Source: an uncultured Chryseobacterium sp. (GTDB taxonomy: Bacteria; Bacteroidota; Bacteroidia; Flavobacteriales; Weeksellaceae). Taken from it: 64,000 nt of DNA. The notes below the pieces were generated by a model, which saw nothing but the letters and a program-made list of their open reading frames with translations, did not search any database and had not been told where the DNA came from. A program made the position numbers and the translations under genes. The stretch is taken from assembly GCA_913776245.1 (NCBI GenBank), contig CAJYLO010000029.1:1-64000 (forward strand), read 5' to 3'. Below, in pieces: positions 1 through 8,903 of the stretch; positions within the stretch are counted from its first letter, which is position 1, and every line of letters begins with the position of its first letter.

Positions 1-785
1 ACGGTGACATACTCCACTGTGATGTACCATAGCAGGATAATGGCCGGTACACAAATTACATCAAACCATAATCGCCTGCTGTATCTGCTTGTATGGCTTT
101 TGTAAAGATCCAGAGCCAAGAATCCAACCAAAAAATAATGGATATAGCGGAACACCGTGGGAATCTCAAACTGCAGCGGTTTAACGAATAAAAAAACCAG
201 GATCAGCATCACGAGAATGACTCTTCTCGGCAAAGCCTTCAATCTGAAAACCTGTGCCAGCAATGGCGCCAGGATATAAAACTGTATCTCGATCTCCAGC
301 GTCCAAAGAACCGTGTTCAGCAGAGGCATCTCCCTGAAGATGATCTCGTGGCAATAAAAAAGCGATGCCAGCAGATGAGGCAGCGTTTCACTGAAGCTTT
401 TGGTTTTAAGTATAAACACCGAGAGAAAAAACAAGATCAAAAGATGGATGATATAAGGTGGTTCAAGCCGTGTGAATCTTCTCAAAAAATAATCCCTTAT
501 GCTGAAAACCTTAGCTTTGTGAACATAGCTGTTGTAAAATGGCATGGCGATTATAAAGCCGCTGATGGCAAAAAACAGGATCACACCTATCACCCTGCCT
601 TCCAGGTAATCATCTACTTTGGTGTAACTTTCAAACTGATGATGGTGGTCTTTATAATAGTCTATGAAATGGAAGATGAAGACGCTCATCACTGCAAAGA
701 ACCGCAGGCCGTCTATGTACAGCAGCTTTTCCCCCGTAGAGGTAATTCTTTGAAACAGAGGTCCTATCTTGTTTGTTATTTTCAT
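1..785 (-). CDS. Acyltransferase 3 family (OafA/YrhL-like) membrane protein, partial
   Basis: This gene starts at 785 (ATG AAA ATA ACA) and is still open at base 1, so about 261 N-terminal residues are visible and the C-terminus is outside the window. After about 22 residues it shows YIDGLRFFAVMSVFIFHF, the first membrane segment of acyltransferase-3 enzymes with the conserved R-x-F and the catalytic-type His. It is followed by FFAISGFI, RRFTRLEPPY and a run of hydrophobic helices. The family transfers acyl groups to sugars of surface polysaccharide or LPS from the inner membrane. Which sugar is modified cannot be told. A palindromic repeat begins 24 bp upstream of the start. Confidence 0.88.
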   Translation of the reverse strand, partial: MKITNKIGPLFQRITSTGEKLLYIDGLRFFAVMSVFIFHFIDYYKDHHHQFESYTKVDDYLEGRVIGVILFFAISGFIIAMPFYNSYVHKAKVFSIRDYFLRRFTRLEPPYIIHLLILFFLSVFILKTKSFSETLPHLLASLFYCHEIIFREMPLLNTVLWTLEIEIQFYILAPLLAQVFRLKALPRRVILVMLILVFLFVKPLQFEIPTVFRYIHYFLVGFLALDLYKSHTSRYSRRLWFDVICVPAIILLWYITVEYVT

Positions 786-802
786 TATTTGTGTTTGTTT
801 GT

Positions 803-1100
803 AAAAATGATGCAGCTTTCAGTTTCAATAAATTAATGATTGGTCCTATGATAGAAAAAGAAAGACTGCACCGGTATCAATATTTTTAAATCATCTAGTT
901 TGTGTTCTAAAAGATGCAGCCTTCAGTTTCCAATAATTTTTTTATCATCATATTCAAAATGAAAAAAGAAAACTGCATCGGTATTTATAGTGACATTTGT
1001 GAGTGTGTGTGTTGCTTTCATATTATCAAAATGATGCAGCTCTCGGTTTTCAGTAATTTCTATACCATTACAATAATGAAAAACAAAGGCTGCATCTACT
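803..1100. repeat. Three tandem palindromic repeat units
   Basis: Three units about 100 bp apart each hold a left arm GATGCAG followed by a pyrimidine-rich stretch (809-826, 913-930, 1033-1050), then 30-45 bp of AT-rich loop, then a purine-rich right arm ending CTGCAYC (854-872, 961-979, 1078-1096). Left and right arms are reverse complements over about 15-18 bp with small bulges, so each unit can fold as a hairpin. The arms are conserved while the loops differ, which suggests a structured repeat family rather than a recent duplication. No protein is plausible here. Confidence 0.7.
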
Positions 1101-1498
1101 TATCATCTCGTGTTGCATATATTTTTATAAATCTCCGGCGGGCGATGCGTATCACTTTCTGGGACCACATCCGGAGAACAAACACATAGGTTATACATAA
1201 ATTTTTAATTACACACCATTAACCCCAATAGTTACTTTGGAAATGATAACTGTCCAATTTTTAAACCTGGGGCCGCGGCCCATTGTTCTCCGATGAAAGG
1301 ATATTCCGGAGTATTATCATATCTATAACCGCATCAAAAATATAGACTTAAACCCACGTGATGGACTAATGTCTGTCTCATGTTTTTGCAGCTTATGTCT
1401 CATTTTTATGACAAGATCAGAACGTTCTACCGTCAGTCAGTATCTGGCATTAAAAAGTGCGGAAAATCAATATATTGAAACCATACTACTGTTTCGGA
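1100..1498. other. Non-coding stretch between repeat array and protease gene
   Basis: About 400 bp with no credible gene. It contains two copies of TGTCTCA (1374-1380 and 1396-1402). The second lies in TGTCTCATTTTT (1396-1407), a 12-mer that recurs at 15916-15927 (reverse) and 49767-49778. Short CTCCGG/CCGGAG inversions occur around 1131-1176, but no terminator with a U tract was recognised. Confidence 0.4.
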
Positions 1499-3085
1499 TC
1501 ATGGACAGCCGCATCCTTTGTCTGCGCCCTGATCTACAGTAAAGTCAAGACTACGGCCTGCAGGAAGCTGTATGGCACCACTACCCTTCAGGCTGACGGC
1601 TTTTGTGCTCCAGTTTTCATTGGTATTAACGGTGACTCCGTTGTTTACAGTCTTTGTGTCCAATGTATTCCTGACGATGGCGGCCGGGTTTCCCCAGGTG
1701 ACACAGCTGTTGATATCACCGGATACCACTGCGGTATTAATTATGATATTGCCGGGCGTAGCGCATCCGGAGATACAGTTGGTAGTAATACAACCTTTGC
1801 TGTTAATGGTATTACGCATCAGAGCCGCAGGCTGTGGCCCGAAACCGTTGGCCAGGTTTACCCCTATTGGTAGCAGGTGGCAGTAGCTCATAATGGTACC
1901 GGAAGTCGGGATGGGTCCATTGCAACCCTCATTGTAGCCGACTGCAGGGCCGCAACCATCTATGGCGGTATTGGTGCCGTTCCAGGCGCAGGCGTGGGTG
2001 TGGGGTGATCCAAAGCTGTGTCCCATTTCATGAGTCATGGCACCTATCGTCCAGGAGTAGGCCGGAACATCAGCATAGATTTGATCAACACCTGAATAGG
2101 CATGCCTGTAGGTAGTACATAGTGAGTTAACATACGCAACACTCGTAGTAGCTGGGAAATTTACGAAGTGTGCCAGATCGCCATTAAATACCTGCCGATT
2201 AACGCTAAAGTCTGAGAGATTTTTGCCATAGTCCCCGGTGTATGGATCGGGACTATTCCAAACCTTGATCTCATTCAGGGAGATGCTGATTCCATCATTA
2301 TAGAACAGTGTGGCAATATTATTGTGGATACCCGTCAGCCAGTCAGCGGTGGCGTATATGTCAGAGCCATTGTTAAGATACGTATTGTAACCCAGCTCAT
2401 AATACATACGCACGCATTTTGTGGCCATCTTACCACTGCTGTCTCCCATAGTGCGTGGGTCATATGCTGCTGCAGTGCCATTCATTTGCGGAAGCTCATC
2501 CGAACGGCATACAAAAGGGTTAATGCTTGTAAGAAGCCTGTCATCATAAACCACCGTCTGGCTGGTTTCTTTTGTCTGTCCCAGGACAATGCTACCGCCG
2601 GATGAAGGCGATGCCACGCCCATTACCCTGCCTGCGAAAAAGCTGAAAGCTGCAACCGAACCAGGATCATCTTTAATAATACCCCGATAGTAGATGCCGG
2701 GCTCGTAAGATATGTTTTCTCCGCCAGAAGTGGAAAGCACAAAATCCGCTGTGGTCATCTGGTAGCGGCAGAGTTCCACCGTCAGTGTATCTCCGCTATA
2801 TGGGAAGCTTAGTACCACAAGTTCCGGCTTGTCTTTCAAAAAACGGAGCAGCTTGCCGGGAACTATATCCATCACGGTGACATTAGCAGCAGCCTTCCTG
2901 TAAACTTGGCTTTTGGTTTTTTGTCTATCTTCTCTGAACAGACTGCATTTATAGGGTGTTATACGCATCCGATGCATATCCTGAACCAGCTGTGCCACCG
3001 GTCTCAGATCCTGGGCGATTACCCGGCAAAAGCAAAACAGGCAGATTAAAACCTGAAACCGTATTATCTTTAAGTTTATATTCAT
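1499..3085 (-). CDS. Secreted metzincin (M12-type) zinc metalloprotease with C-terminal shared module
   Basis: A 528-residue secreted protease. Residues 1-25 are a signal peptide ending in VIAQ. The zinc motif HEMGHSFGSPH gives ligands H352, H356 and H362 with catalytic E353. A Met-turn (GTIMSYC, M399) follows, so the metzincin core is complete. Residues about 445-528 form a separate beta-rich tail containing CVTWGNPAAIVRNTLDTKTV and an NNGVTV motif. The same pattern occurs in the secreted protein at 5362-6276 and more distantly in the three tandem proteins at 6429-8738. The tail could anchor or target the protein, but it is not a classical T9SS sorting domain. The protein probably degrades extracellular protein substrates. 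The small gene at 3099-3302 ends 13 bp upstream. Confidence 0.88.
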   Translation of the reverse strand: MNINLKIIRFQVLICLFCFCRVIAQDLRPVAQLVQDMHRMRITPYKCSLFREDRQKTKSQVYRKAAANVTVMDIVPGKLLRFLKDKPELVVLSFPYSGDTLTVELCRYQMTTADFVLSTSGGENISYEPGIYYRGIIKDDPGSVAAFSFFAGRVMGVASPSSGGSIVLGQTKETSQTVVYDDRLLTSINPFVCRSDELPQMNGTAAAYDPRTMGDSSGKMATKCVRMYYELGYNTYLNNGSDIYATADWLTGIHNNIATLFYNDGISISLNEIKVWNSPDPYTGDYGKNLSDFSVNRQVFNGDLAHFVNFPATTSVAYVNSLCTTYRHAYSGVDQIYADVPAYSWTIGAMTHEMGHSFGSPHTHACAWNGTNTAIDGCGPAVGYNEGCNGPIPTSGTIMSYCHLLPIGVNLANGFGPQPAALMRNTINSKGCITTNCISGCATPGNIIINTAVVSGDINSCVTWGNPAAIVRNTLDTKTVNNGVTVNTNENWSTKAVSLKGSGAIQLPAGRSLDFTVDQGADKGCGCP

Positions 3086-3098
3086 AGTTTTTATTAAT

Positions 3099-3302
3099 TT
3101 ACTCCATACTTTTATTGTGCATTACTTTTACCAGAGATGACGGGAAATTGTTATTACTTCGGCCGGCGCAAGCGATACACCCAAGTTCTCTGATAACTGA
3201 CATGTGGTCTGACATCTTAATGAGAGCGATATCAACATTGGCTAGAAGCAGAAGACCCCCTACCGGCAGGCCTTCTAAGCAATATAAAAACGTAGTTTTC
3301 AT
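3099..3302 (-). CDS. Small hypothetical protein (67 aa), doubtful
   Basis: An ATG-started frame of 67 residues ends 13 bp before the metalloprotease start, on the same strand, so it could be a leader cistron. It begins MKTTFLYCLEGLPVGGLLLL, which is hydrophobic near the N-terminus, and has a small cysteine pair (GCIACAG). No family was recognised. An overlapping plus-strand frame of similar length also exists, so coding is unproven. Confidence 0.25.
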   Translation of the reverse strand: MKTTFLYCLEGLPVGGLLLLANVDIALIKMSDHMSVIRELGCIACAGRSNNNFPSSLVKVMHNKSME

Positions 3303-3390
3303 AGTGCCGTTCTGAAAAATCTAAACATAACTTGATGTTTTTATTATCGGCCATTAGTACAAACGGGTACAGTATTGCATTGGCATATTG

Positions 3391-3642
3391 CTACTTTCTG
3401 CTGATCGCAAAGTAAATCACGTAGATCCAGCTGAAAAGACCATGCAGTACAGCCCATAGTATGGATCGGTTCCTGTCCCATGACAATACCATTGCCAGAG
3501 CGCTACCCAATCCTATCCCGTTATAAGTTACCGTTCTGTATGTGCTGTACTGATCCTGATAAAGAGCCGGATGGGATGTCTGCGCTCCCAGGCAACAGGA
3601 TACGATAAGCAGGGAAAATGTAATAATCCATTTTAATTTCAT
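3391..3642 (-). CDS. Small exported/membrane protein (83 aa)
   Basis: Begins MKLKWIITFSLLIVSCCLGAQ, a clear signal peptide. A polar stretch rich in Tyr and Gln follows, then two hydrophobic segments (about residues 42-55 and 60-79) ending in AISRK. This layout suggests a small inner-membrane protein. No family was recognised. It sits alone between the protease and the DUF4469 gene, with about 260 bp of untranslated DNA upstream. Confidence 0.55.
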   Translation of the reverse strand: MKLKWIITFSLLIVSCCLGAQTSHPALYQDQYSTYRTVTYNGIGLGSALAMVLSWDRNRSILWAVLHGLFSWIYVIYFAISRK

Positions 3643-3713
3643 GATGTTTGTGATTTTATGTTAATATGTTAAAACTGCGAATCTAGATCAGATAAACCTA
3701 ATGATAACCTTAC

Positions 3714-3729
3714 AAGGCAGTACTGCCTT
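3714..3729. promoter_or_regulatory. Perfect 16-bp palindrome
   Basis: AAGGCAGTACTGCCTT is a perfect inverted repeat in the gap between the genes ending at 3906 and starting at 3642. It could be an operator for the small membrane protein downstream or a transcript hairpin. No T tract follows on either strand. Confidence 0.3.
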
Positions 3730-3853
3730 TGCAGAGGCCGTTAATACACAGGCGCCTTCAGGTTTTATTTTAGATACATCTTAAAACTGATGCCATGATA
3801 CAGCACACCATATAGCGACAATGCGGACTAGGATATGGAGACCGTACCATGTA

Positions 3854-3883
3854 CACACAGGATTCCGCCCTTCCTCCTGTGTG
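3854..3883 (-). terminator. Stem-loop downstream of the DUF4469 gene
   Basis: CACACAGGA (3854-3862) pairs with TCCTGTGTG (3875-3883) in a 9-bp stem with a 12-nt loop, 23 bp past the stop codon at 3906. A good U tract is missing, so it may act as a 3-prime-stabilising hairpin rather than a strict intrinsic terminator. Confidence 0.4.
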
Positions 3884-3905
3884 GTGGCTACAGCATGTGA
3901 TTTTG

Positions 3906-4637
3906 TTAAAGCACGCTTAGCGGCTTATCAAAGGAAGCGGTGCGCGGCTGCTTCAGAACTGCCCCATGCGAGTGCTGTGTGACCACCTCGAGGGTGTAGG
4001 TACCAGCAGGGAGATCCGGAATGACTATGATAAGCTCCGAAGGGTTATTGGCCACGTAGTCCGATGGATCAACGGCTATGCGCTGTTGCTTGCTGTCCAC
4101 AAAGTAAATACCGTTGGCAGGGTCGTCACCGGTGATCTTGATCTTGCTTCCGCTGATGATCAGGTTCCTGCCAGGTGTCAGCACATCGTTCACGGTACCG
4201 GTCTTTACATCCTTCACTTGCAGTATAACGGCTGACGCATCCGCCACGCCCAGGATATTGATCTCAATGTTAGGAATCTCGGCACGGAGCTTCTCGCCCT
4301 GGCTGAACTGGAACAGGATGCTGTGCCGTTTACTGTCGAACGTGTCCGTGGCACTCTCGAAGACTCCCCGGATGGTGGTCCCGGCGGTATAATATCCGGT
4401 GTTCACGGCAAAGCCGTCACAAAGCTGGTAGGCCATTTCTTTGTGGAACAGTTCCACGGCGTGCGCCATGGCAGCCGCAGGAACGTCTGATCCGCCACGG
4501 CGTTCCGCCGCCTCGCAGATATCCCTCACGGAGAGTGACCGTTCGCTGGCGGTACGGGCGATAAAATCATTGGGATTGTCTTTGGTCAGAACATTGTCAT
4601 AAAGGTATGCCTTCACCTTATGTAAAATATTTGCCAT
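3906..4637 (-). CDS. HU-like DNA-binding plus DUF4469 (Ig-like) protein
   Basis: The start at 4637 (MANILHKVKAYLYDN) is preferred over an upstream in-frame ATG because it matches the usual N-terminus of this Bacteroidetes family. Residues about 1-110 resemble the HU/IHF-related domain (SLSVRDICEAAERRGG, later GFAVNTGYYTAGTTIRGVF). Residues about 130-235 form the DUF4469 Ig-like domain, with GSKIKITGDDPANGIYF and PAGTYTLEVVTQ. The family is common in Bacteroidota and is thought to bind DNA, but its role is unknown. There is no signal peptide, so it is probably cytoplasmic. Confidence 0.8.
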   Translation of the reverse strand: MANILHKVKAYLYDNVLTKDNPNDFIARTASERSLSVRDICEAAERRGGSDVPAAAMAHAVELFHKEMAYQLCDGFAVNTGYYTAGTTIRGVFESATDTFDSKRHSILFQFSQGEKLRAEIPNIEINILGVADASAVILQVKDVKTGTVNDVLTPGRNLIISGSKIKITGDDPANGIYFVDSKQQRIAVDPSDYVANNPSELIIVIPDLPAGTYTLEVVTQHSHGAVLKQPRTASFDKPLSVL

Positions 4638-4706
4638 AATATTAAAGTTTAAATGGTTGTTTTTATTAGAGTGCTTTGCAGAAACCATTATGCATCATCC
4701 ATCATC

Positions 4707-5261
4707 TTACTTCCCTTTCTCCATGGCCTGGTTCACCATTTCTGCAATAGTGTCCGTGATATCCTTCTCTTTGTTATAGTAAGGAAGCGCTCTATACACG
4801 TCTTCCAGGTACCATATCATATCGATCTTATTTTTCCGGGCATACTGCTGCAAGGCGGCTTCCACCTGAGTGGTGTAAGGTTTCAGGTCTCGCTCATAGA
4901 GGGCTTCCAGCTGGCTGTTGAAGCTTTTGATACGGGTATCCTGCAGCTTTTGCTCTTCCATCAGCAGCTTGTATTTTTCCTGGTCCACTTTGCTCATCCT
5001 GGCCTCCAGGGCTTCGGCCCTTTCACTTTGTTTGGGGGCGTAAGGCTGTACCAGATCCTCATACCTTTTCCGCAGTGCTTCCTGCATCTGCCGCACTTCG
5101 CCTGACAGCTGTACCCGGAGTGTATCTGCTGTACCCTGCTTTTGGCTGTAGCCTTTCAGCCGGGCAAAAAGTTTTTCCCTGGAGACCACAGCATTGCTCT
5201 GGCCCAATCCCTGACTTACCATTCCCGTAAGGATAAGAAGCAGAAGTAATTTATGTTTCAT
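4707..5261 (-). CDS. OmpH/Skp-like periplasmic chaperone
   Basis: A 184-residue protein with a signal peptide (LLLLLILTGMVSQGLGQ) and a long charged helical region, about residues 45-135, rich in E, K, Q and R, as expected for the coiled-coil arms of Skp/OmpH. The C-terminal part IDMIWYLEDVYRALPYY sits where Skp proteins place their conserved end strand. Skp holds unfolded outer-membrane proteins in the periplasm. Here the gene lies among many secreted proteins, so a dedicated helper role is possible. It has no close operon partner (69 bp to the next stop). Confidence 0.75.
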   Translation of the reverse strand: MKHKLLLLLILTGMVSQGLGQSNAVVSREKLFARLKGYSQKQGTADTLRVQLSGEVRQMQEALRKRYEDLVQPYAPKQSERAEALEARMSKVDQEKYKLLMEEQKLQDTRIKSFNSQLEALYERDLKPYTTQVEAALQQYARKNKIDMIWYLEDVYRALPYYNKEKDITDTIAEMVNQAMEKGK

Positions 5262-5361
5262 TGGATTACTGACATTGTTATTTGTTTATTGATAATGAAA
5301 GGTTACTGAGACTAATAATGCGGAAGCTTACCTTACATCAGATTAACTGAGGGAAGTGCCT

Positions 5362-6276
5362 TTACCATTGTCTTACGGTAGTGGTCACCACCTGCACACA
5401 TCCAACGTTACTGGCGGATTGATAGGTATATCCACTATTGGAATCGGCATAGTTATACACATAAGCATCGTCATTGCCATTTGTCCGAAGCCCGGAACCG
5501 TTCTGATAATAAGCAATAAACGTAGGCCCTCCGCTATAGGTTCTCTGGTTAGGAGTCTTAATCAGATAATAAAACCGACCTATTGTACCCGTATTTGCGG
5601 TGACAGCTGCACTTTCATAATCTGCATAGCCAGAAGTCGGGCTCCCTGTGGTATTATACTTAAGCTTAACATAGGCCGGGGCCACATCTGCATAAAAAGC
5701 AAGTGAAAAAGCCACAATAAAACTATTTGCAGGCGCACTGGGCTGAGAAGTATTGGTAGTTTGGCTACCTGTATAAGCAAACCGCCAATTTCCCCCGCCG
5801 TTCATCACATCATCGCTGGAGCCGGCCTGTGTCATACTGGTTAGCCTGTTTCTGACAGCCACATATTCATTCACCGTTATCGGCACCACCTGGCCCGCAC
5901 CGGCTGCGTTATAGGCGCCGCAGCTGCTACAGCCTGCAGAAGCCAGAGCTGCCAATACAGCGTCACAGGTGACATCAGCACCCTGGTCATTAACAAGATC
6001 AGTAAACACCCCGCTATTATAGTTCACACCGCCATTTCCGTTCAGTACTATAGCAGCAGTGCTCCAGTTGGTATCTGCCGTCACCGTTATGCCATTATTG
6101 ATGGTTTTGGTATCCGTTGTATTACGGTAGATGGCCGGCGGATTGCCCCAGGTGGGACAGGCGGACCAGTTGCCACTCGCACTGGCGGTATTCTGTGCAT
6201 AAGATTGGCTATACATGGCCAATATACCAGTCAGTCCGTTGAGAATTTTGAAAATTACTTGTCTGGTTGATATCAT
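5362..6276 (-). CDS. Secreted protein with the protease-tail module
   Basis: The start at 6276 (MISTRQVIFKILNGLTG) gives a normal signal peptide ending SQSYAQ. An earlier in-frame ATG at 6357 would add 27 residues before the signal. The first part of the mature protein repeats the module seen in the metalloprotease C-terminus: CPTWGNPPAIYRNTTDTKTI, then NNGITVTADTNWSTAAIVL and later VNDQGADV. The C-terminal half is Gly/Ser/Thr/Asn/Tyr-rich beta-type sequence without a recognised enzyme motif. It is probably an exported surface or extracellular protein of unknown function. Confidence 0.7.
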   Translation of the reverse strand: MISTRQVIFKILNGLTGILAMYSQSYAQNTASASGNWSACPTWGNPPAIYRNTTDTKTINNGITVTADTNWSTAAIVLNGNGGVNYNSGVFTDLVNDQGADVTCDAVLAALASAGCSSCGAYNAAGAGQVVPITVNEYVAVRNRLTSMTQAGSSDDVMNGGGNWRFAYTGSQTTNTSQPSAPANSFIVAFSLAFYADVAPAYVKLKYNTTGSPTSGYADYESAAVTANTGTIGRFYYLIKTPNQRTYSGGPTFIAYYQNGSGLRTNGNDDAYVYNYADSNSGYTYQSASNVGCVQVVTTTVRQW

Positions 6277-6428
6277 AAAGTAAGTTTTTGTTTTACTTAT
6301 CATAATGTTAATCATTGGTTTGTTCATTTGCGTTATGAATAACTCATAAAGCATCATACTTTCTGTTGTGAATGGTTATATGATTTTCGAGATTCCAAAT
6401 CTTCAGGATCAAAAACAGGAGCGTGATG

Positions 6429-7166
6429 TTAATTATCAAAAATAACTACTGCATTCCCGATGCTGAGGTTCAGTGTACTGTTATTACAGGCCGGCCGGCT
6501 GTCGTAGACGGTACCAGCTCCATAACTCATAGTCTGTCCGGATCCCAGAGGTATTGGCTTGGAAACATCTTTCCATATAGGTGGGCTTGCAACTCCTGTT
6601 AAACCACAGGTACCGGATTCACTCTGGTAAAAAATACGCTCATCAGGTCCTGATGATTTCACGATACCGAAGCCTCCGTTGAGAAATGCTCCCGACATAT
6701 TGGCACCCCAGGTTCCATTGCCTTTGAGCCAATAATAAGTTCCTGAATAAGGGGCTGTAAAAAAAACACCATAATTCTCACTGTAGTTTCCACTGGTATC
6801 TCCGTTATTATTGATCACAGTATGGCTCCCATAAGAACCAATATCCCACCGGCAATTGATATCGCCACCATTGCCACTTAAGGTGATCCCATTGGAACCA
6901 CTCATCACAAGGGTACCGGAACCCGAAAGTACTACGGCACCGATGTTACGGTTCTGGTCTACGGTGACCGTTATGCCGTCACTCACCGTCTGGCTGGCTC
7001 CCGAATTATTATACAGTATGGCAGGATAGTTCCATACAGCGCACTTTCCTATGCTGCCGCTGCTAACGGCGGTATTGCTTTGTGCTCGAACGCCCATGCC
7101 GAGAAGTATAAATACCATTGGAAGATGTCTGGTAATTCTGACGCGGTTATTATTTGTTTTCATCAT
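6429..7166 (-). CDS. Secreted tandem paralogue 1 of unknown function
   Basis: The start at 7166 (MMKTNNNRVRITRHLPMVF) gives a signal peptide ending GVRAQ. A longer frame from 7220 would overlap the upstream gene. The mature protein opens SNTAVSSGSIGKCAVWNYPA and contains SDGITVTVDQNRNIGAVVLS and LSGSGTL repeats, then two conserved Cys (GTCGL; ACNN). It shares this whole architecture with the genes at 7210-7962 and 7983-8738, so the three arose by tandem duplication. No catalytic motif was seen. Its closest link to a known function is the module it shares with the neighbouring protease tail. Confidence 0.7.
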   Translation of the reverse strand: MMKTNNNRVRITRHLPMVFILLGMGVRAQSNTAVSSGSIGKCAVWNYPAILYNNSGASQTVSDGITVTVDQNRNIGAVVLSGSGTLVMSGSNGITLSGNGGDINCRWDIGSYGSHTVINNNGDTSGNYSENYGVFFTAPYSGTYYWLKGNGTWGANMSGAFLNGGFGIVKSSGPDERIFYQSESGTCGLTGVASPPIWKDVSKPIPLGSGQTMSYGAGTVYDSRPACNNSTLNLSIGNAVVIFDN

Positions 7167-7209
7167 CGTTTTTATTATTTTTCTTATACTGAGAAGCCAG
7201 ATTAAAGAT

Positions 7210-7962
7210 CTAGTTTTCATAGAACAGTGAAGCTGTCCCTATGGTAAAGTTCATCTGGGTGGCAGTACAGCCACCTGACGACCGGTATGCCGTGCTGGCA
7301 GAGTAATAAATCCTCTGCCCGGCTGTTAGCACCAGCGGACCGCCGCCGTAGGTATTGGGGAACCATGTGGGGGCCTGTGCCGTGCTGGAAGAACCAGCAA
7401 AGCCACAAGTTCCGGCCTGATCCTGGCTAAATACGGTTCCGAAATAGTCTTTACCTTCCCGCCGTACCCCGAGGGCACCGTTCAGGTAAGAGCCGGAAAT
7501 GCTGGCCGACCAGCCGCTGCCCTGAGCCCAACGGTAATTTCCCGCATATGGTGCTGTAAAAACAGCCCCAGAATCATAACTGATATTTGACTGCCCCAAA
7601 GAATTATTGCTGAAAACTCCACCGTTATTGGTAATGCTATGGCTCCCGTAGCCAGGGATATCCCAGCGGCAACTGGTGTCACCACCGCTACCGCTCAGGG
7701 TGATACCACTGGAACCACTCATCACAAGAGTTCCGGAACCTGAGAGATTCATAGCACCGATGTTACGGTTCTGGTCTACGGTCACCGTAATCCCGTCATT
7801 CACGGTCTGGGTGGCTCCCGAATTGTTGTACAAGGTATAGGGATAATCCCATACACTGCACTTCCCGATGCTGCCGCTTGCTACAGCGGTATTGGACTGC
7901 GCTTCAACAAGGCTTCCTGCCAATACGATGAGCAGCACTCCTATCTTCCTGCTTGGTTTCAT
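7210..7962 (-). CDS. Secreted tandem paralogue 2 of unknown function
   Basis: A 250-residue protein with a signal peptide ending SLVEAQ and mature start SNTAVASGSIGKCSVWDYPY. It has the NDGITVTVDQNRNIGAMNLS block followed by GITLSGSGGDTSC, and conserved late Cys residues (AGTCGF and GGCTATQ). It lies 20 bp after paralogue 3 and about 44 bp before paralogue 1, all co-oriented, so the three are probably co-transcribed. It may be a surface-displayed or matrix protein. No enzyme family was recognised. Confidence 0.7.
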   Translation of the reverse strand: MKPSRKIGVLLIVLAGSLVEAQSNTAVASGSIGKCSVWDYPYTLYNNSGATQTVNDGITVTVDQNRNIGAMNLSGSGTLVMSGSSGITLSGSGGDTSCRWDIPGYGSHSITNNGGVFSNNSLGQSNISYDSGAVFTAPYAGNYRWAQGSGWSASISGSYLNGALGVRREGKDYFGTVFSQDQAGTCGFAGSSSTAQAPTWFPNTYGGGPLVLTAGQRIYYSASTAYRSSGGCTATQMNFTIGTASLFYEN

Positions 7963-7982
7963 TACTTTTCTTTTTTTATGGA

Positions 7983-8738
7983 TCAGTTCTCATAATACAT
8001 GGTAGCAATACCGATGGTAAAGTTGATCTCGGTAGTATTACAGGTCCCGGTAGTATTGTAGGCCGTCCCTGCCCCGTACCTCAGTTTGTCTCCGGCGGTG
8101 AGGGAAAAAGACCCGCCGCCTTCCGCATTGGGATACCAGGTGGCCGGAAGAACTGTGGAAGACGGTACCGCCATCCCGCATGTTCCGGCTTCGTTCTGTG
8201 CAAAGACATTCCTCAGAAAATCCTGGCCTGGTTTGAAAATGCCTATGGAGGCTTTCAGGTAGGCCCCGGATACGGAGGCCGTCCAGCCGGAACCCAGCAC
8301 CCAGCGGTAATTGCCGGTGTAGGGTGCGGTAAAAAAAGCGCTGGTCTTGTAAACCACGTAGGGCTCGCCTATGGAGTTCAAAGCATAATAATTGTTATTG
8401 TTCGTGAAATGGGACGTGCCGGCAGACGGCAGATCCCAGCGGCAGGCCGTCTCGGTGCCGGAGCCGCTGAGAATGATCGCTTTAGTCCCGCTCATACTAA
8501 GACTTCCATCTCCGCTGAGGTCTACAGCCCCGATGTTCCGGTCTTCATCTACCGTTACGGTGATGCCGCTTCCTACAGCCTGGCTGGCGCCAGAATTATT
8601 ATAGATCAGGTAGGGGTAGCCCCACACGCTGCACTTCCCGATGCTGCCGCTGGCAACAGCCGTGTTGCTCTGTGCGCTGAAGACCAGCGCCAGCATCAGG
8701 TGTAATGCGATCAGTATTCTGCTTTTCATGCGTTTCAT
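7983..8738 (-). CDS. Secreted tandem paralogue 3 of unknown function
   Basis: The first gene of the tandem trio in the direction of transcription, 251 residues. It begins MKRMKSRILIALHLMLALVF with a signal end FSAQ, then SNTAVASGSIGKCSVWGYPY. Compared with its siblings the beta block has GITVTVDEDRNIGAVDLS, and the C-terminal half keeps the NEAGTCGM and TGTCNTTEINFTIG cysteine motifs. All three end in a short strand like IGIATMYYEN. The conserved ends and variable middles point to a common fold with changing surface loops. Confidence 0.7.
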   Translation of the reverse strand: MKRMKSRILIALHLMLALVFSAQSNTAVASGSIGKCSVWGYPYLIYNNSGASQAVGSGITVTVDEDRNIGAVDLSGDGSLSMSGTKAIILSGSGTETACRWDLPSAGTSHFTNNNNYYALNSIGEPYVVYKTSAFFTAPYTGNYRWVLGSGWTASVSGAYLKASIGIFKPGQDFLRNVFAQNEAGTCGMAVPSSTVLPATWYPNAEGGGSFSLTAGDKLRYGAGTAYNTTGTCNTTEINFTIGIATMYYEN

Positions 8739-8903
8739 ATCATTTTTCTATGAGAAAAAGGACTGTGAACCGGAAGGAACTGGTAGAGAAATAGCACCTC
8801 AATGACCTATTCTCAATTTAATACAAATGATGAAAAGATGTCCTGTCCGGTTCAGCAGCCCAAGGGCCAAATTTTAAAACCTAATTTTATTTCTGTTATT
8901 ACC

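Noticed and set aside
348-836. Plus-strand open frame of 162 codons
   Set aside because: It lies opposite the clear acyltransferase frame on the minus strand and shows no protein family features.
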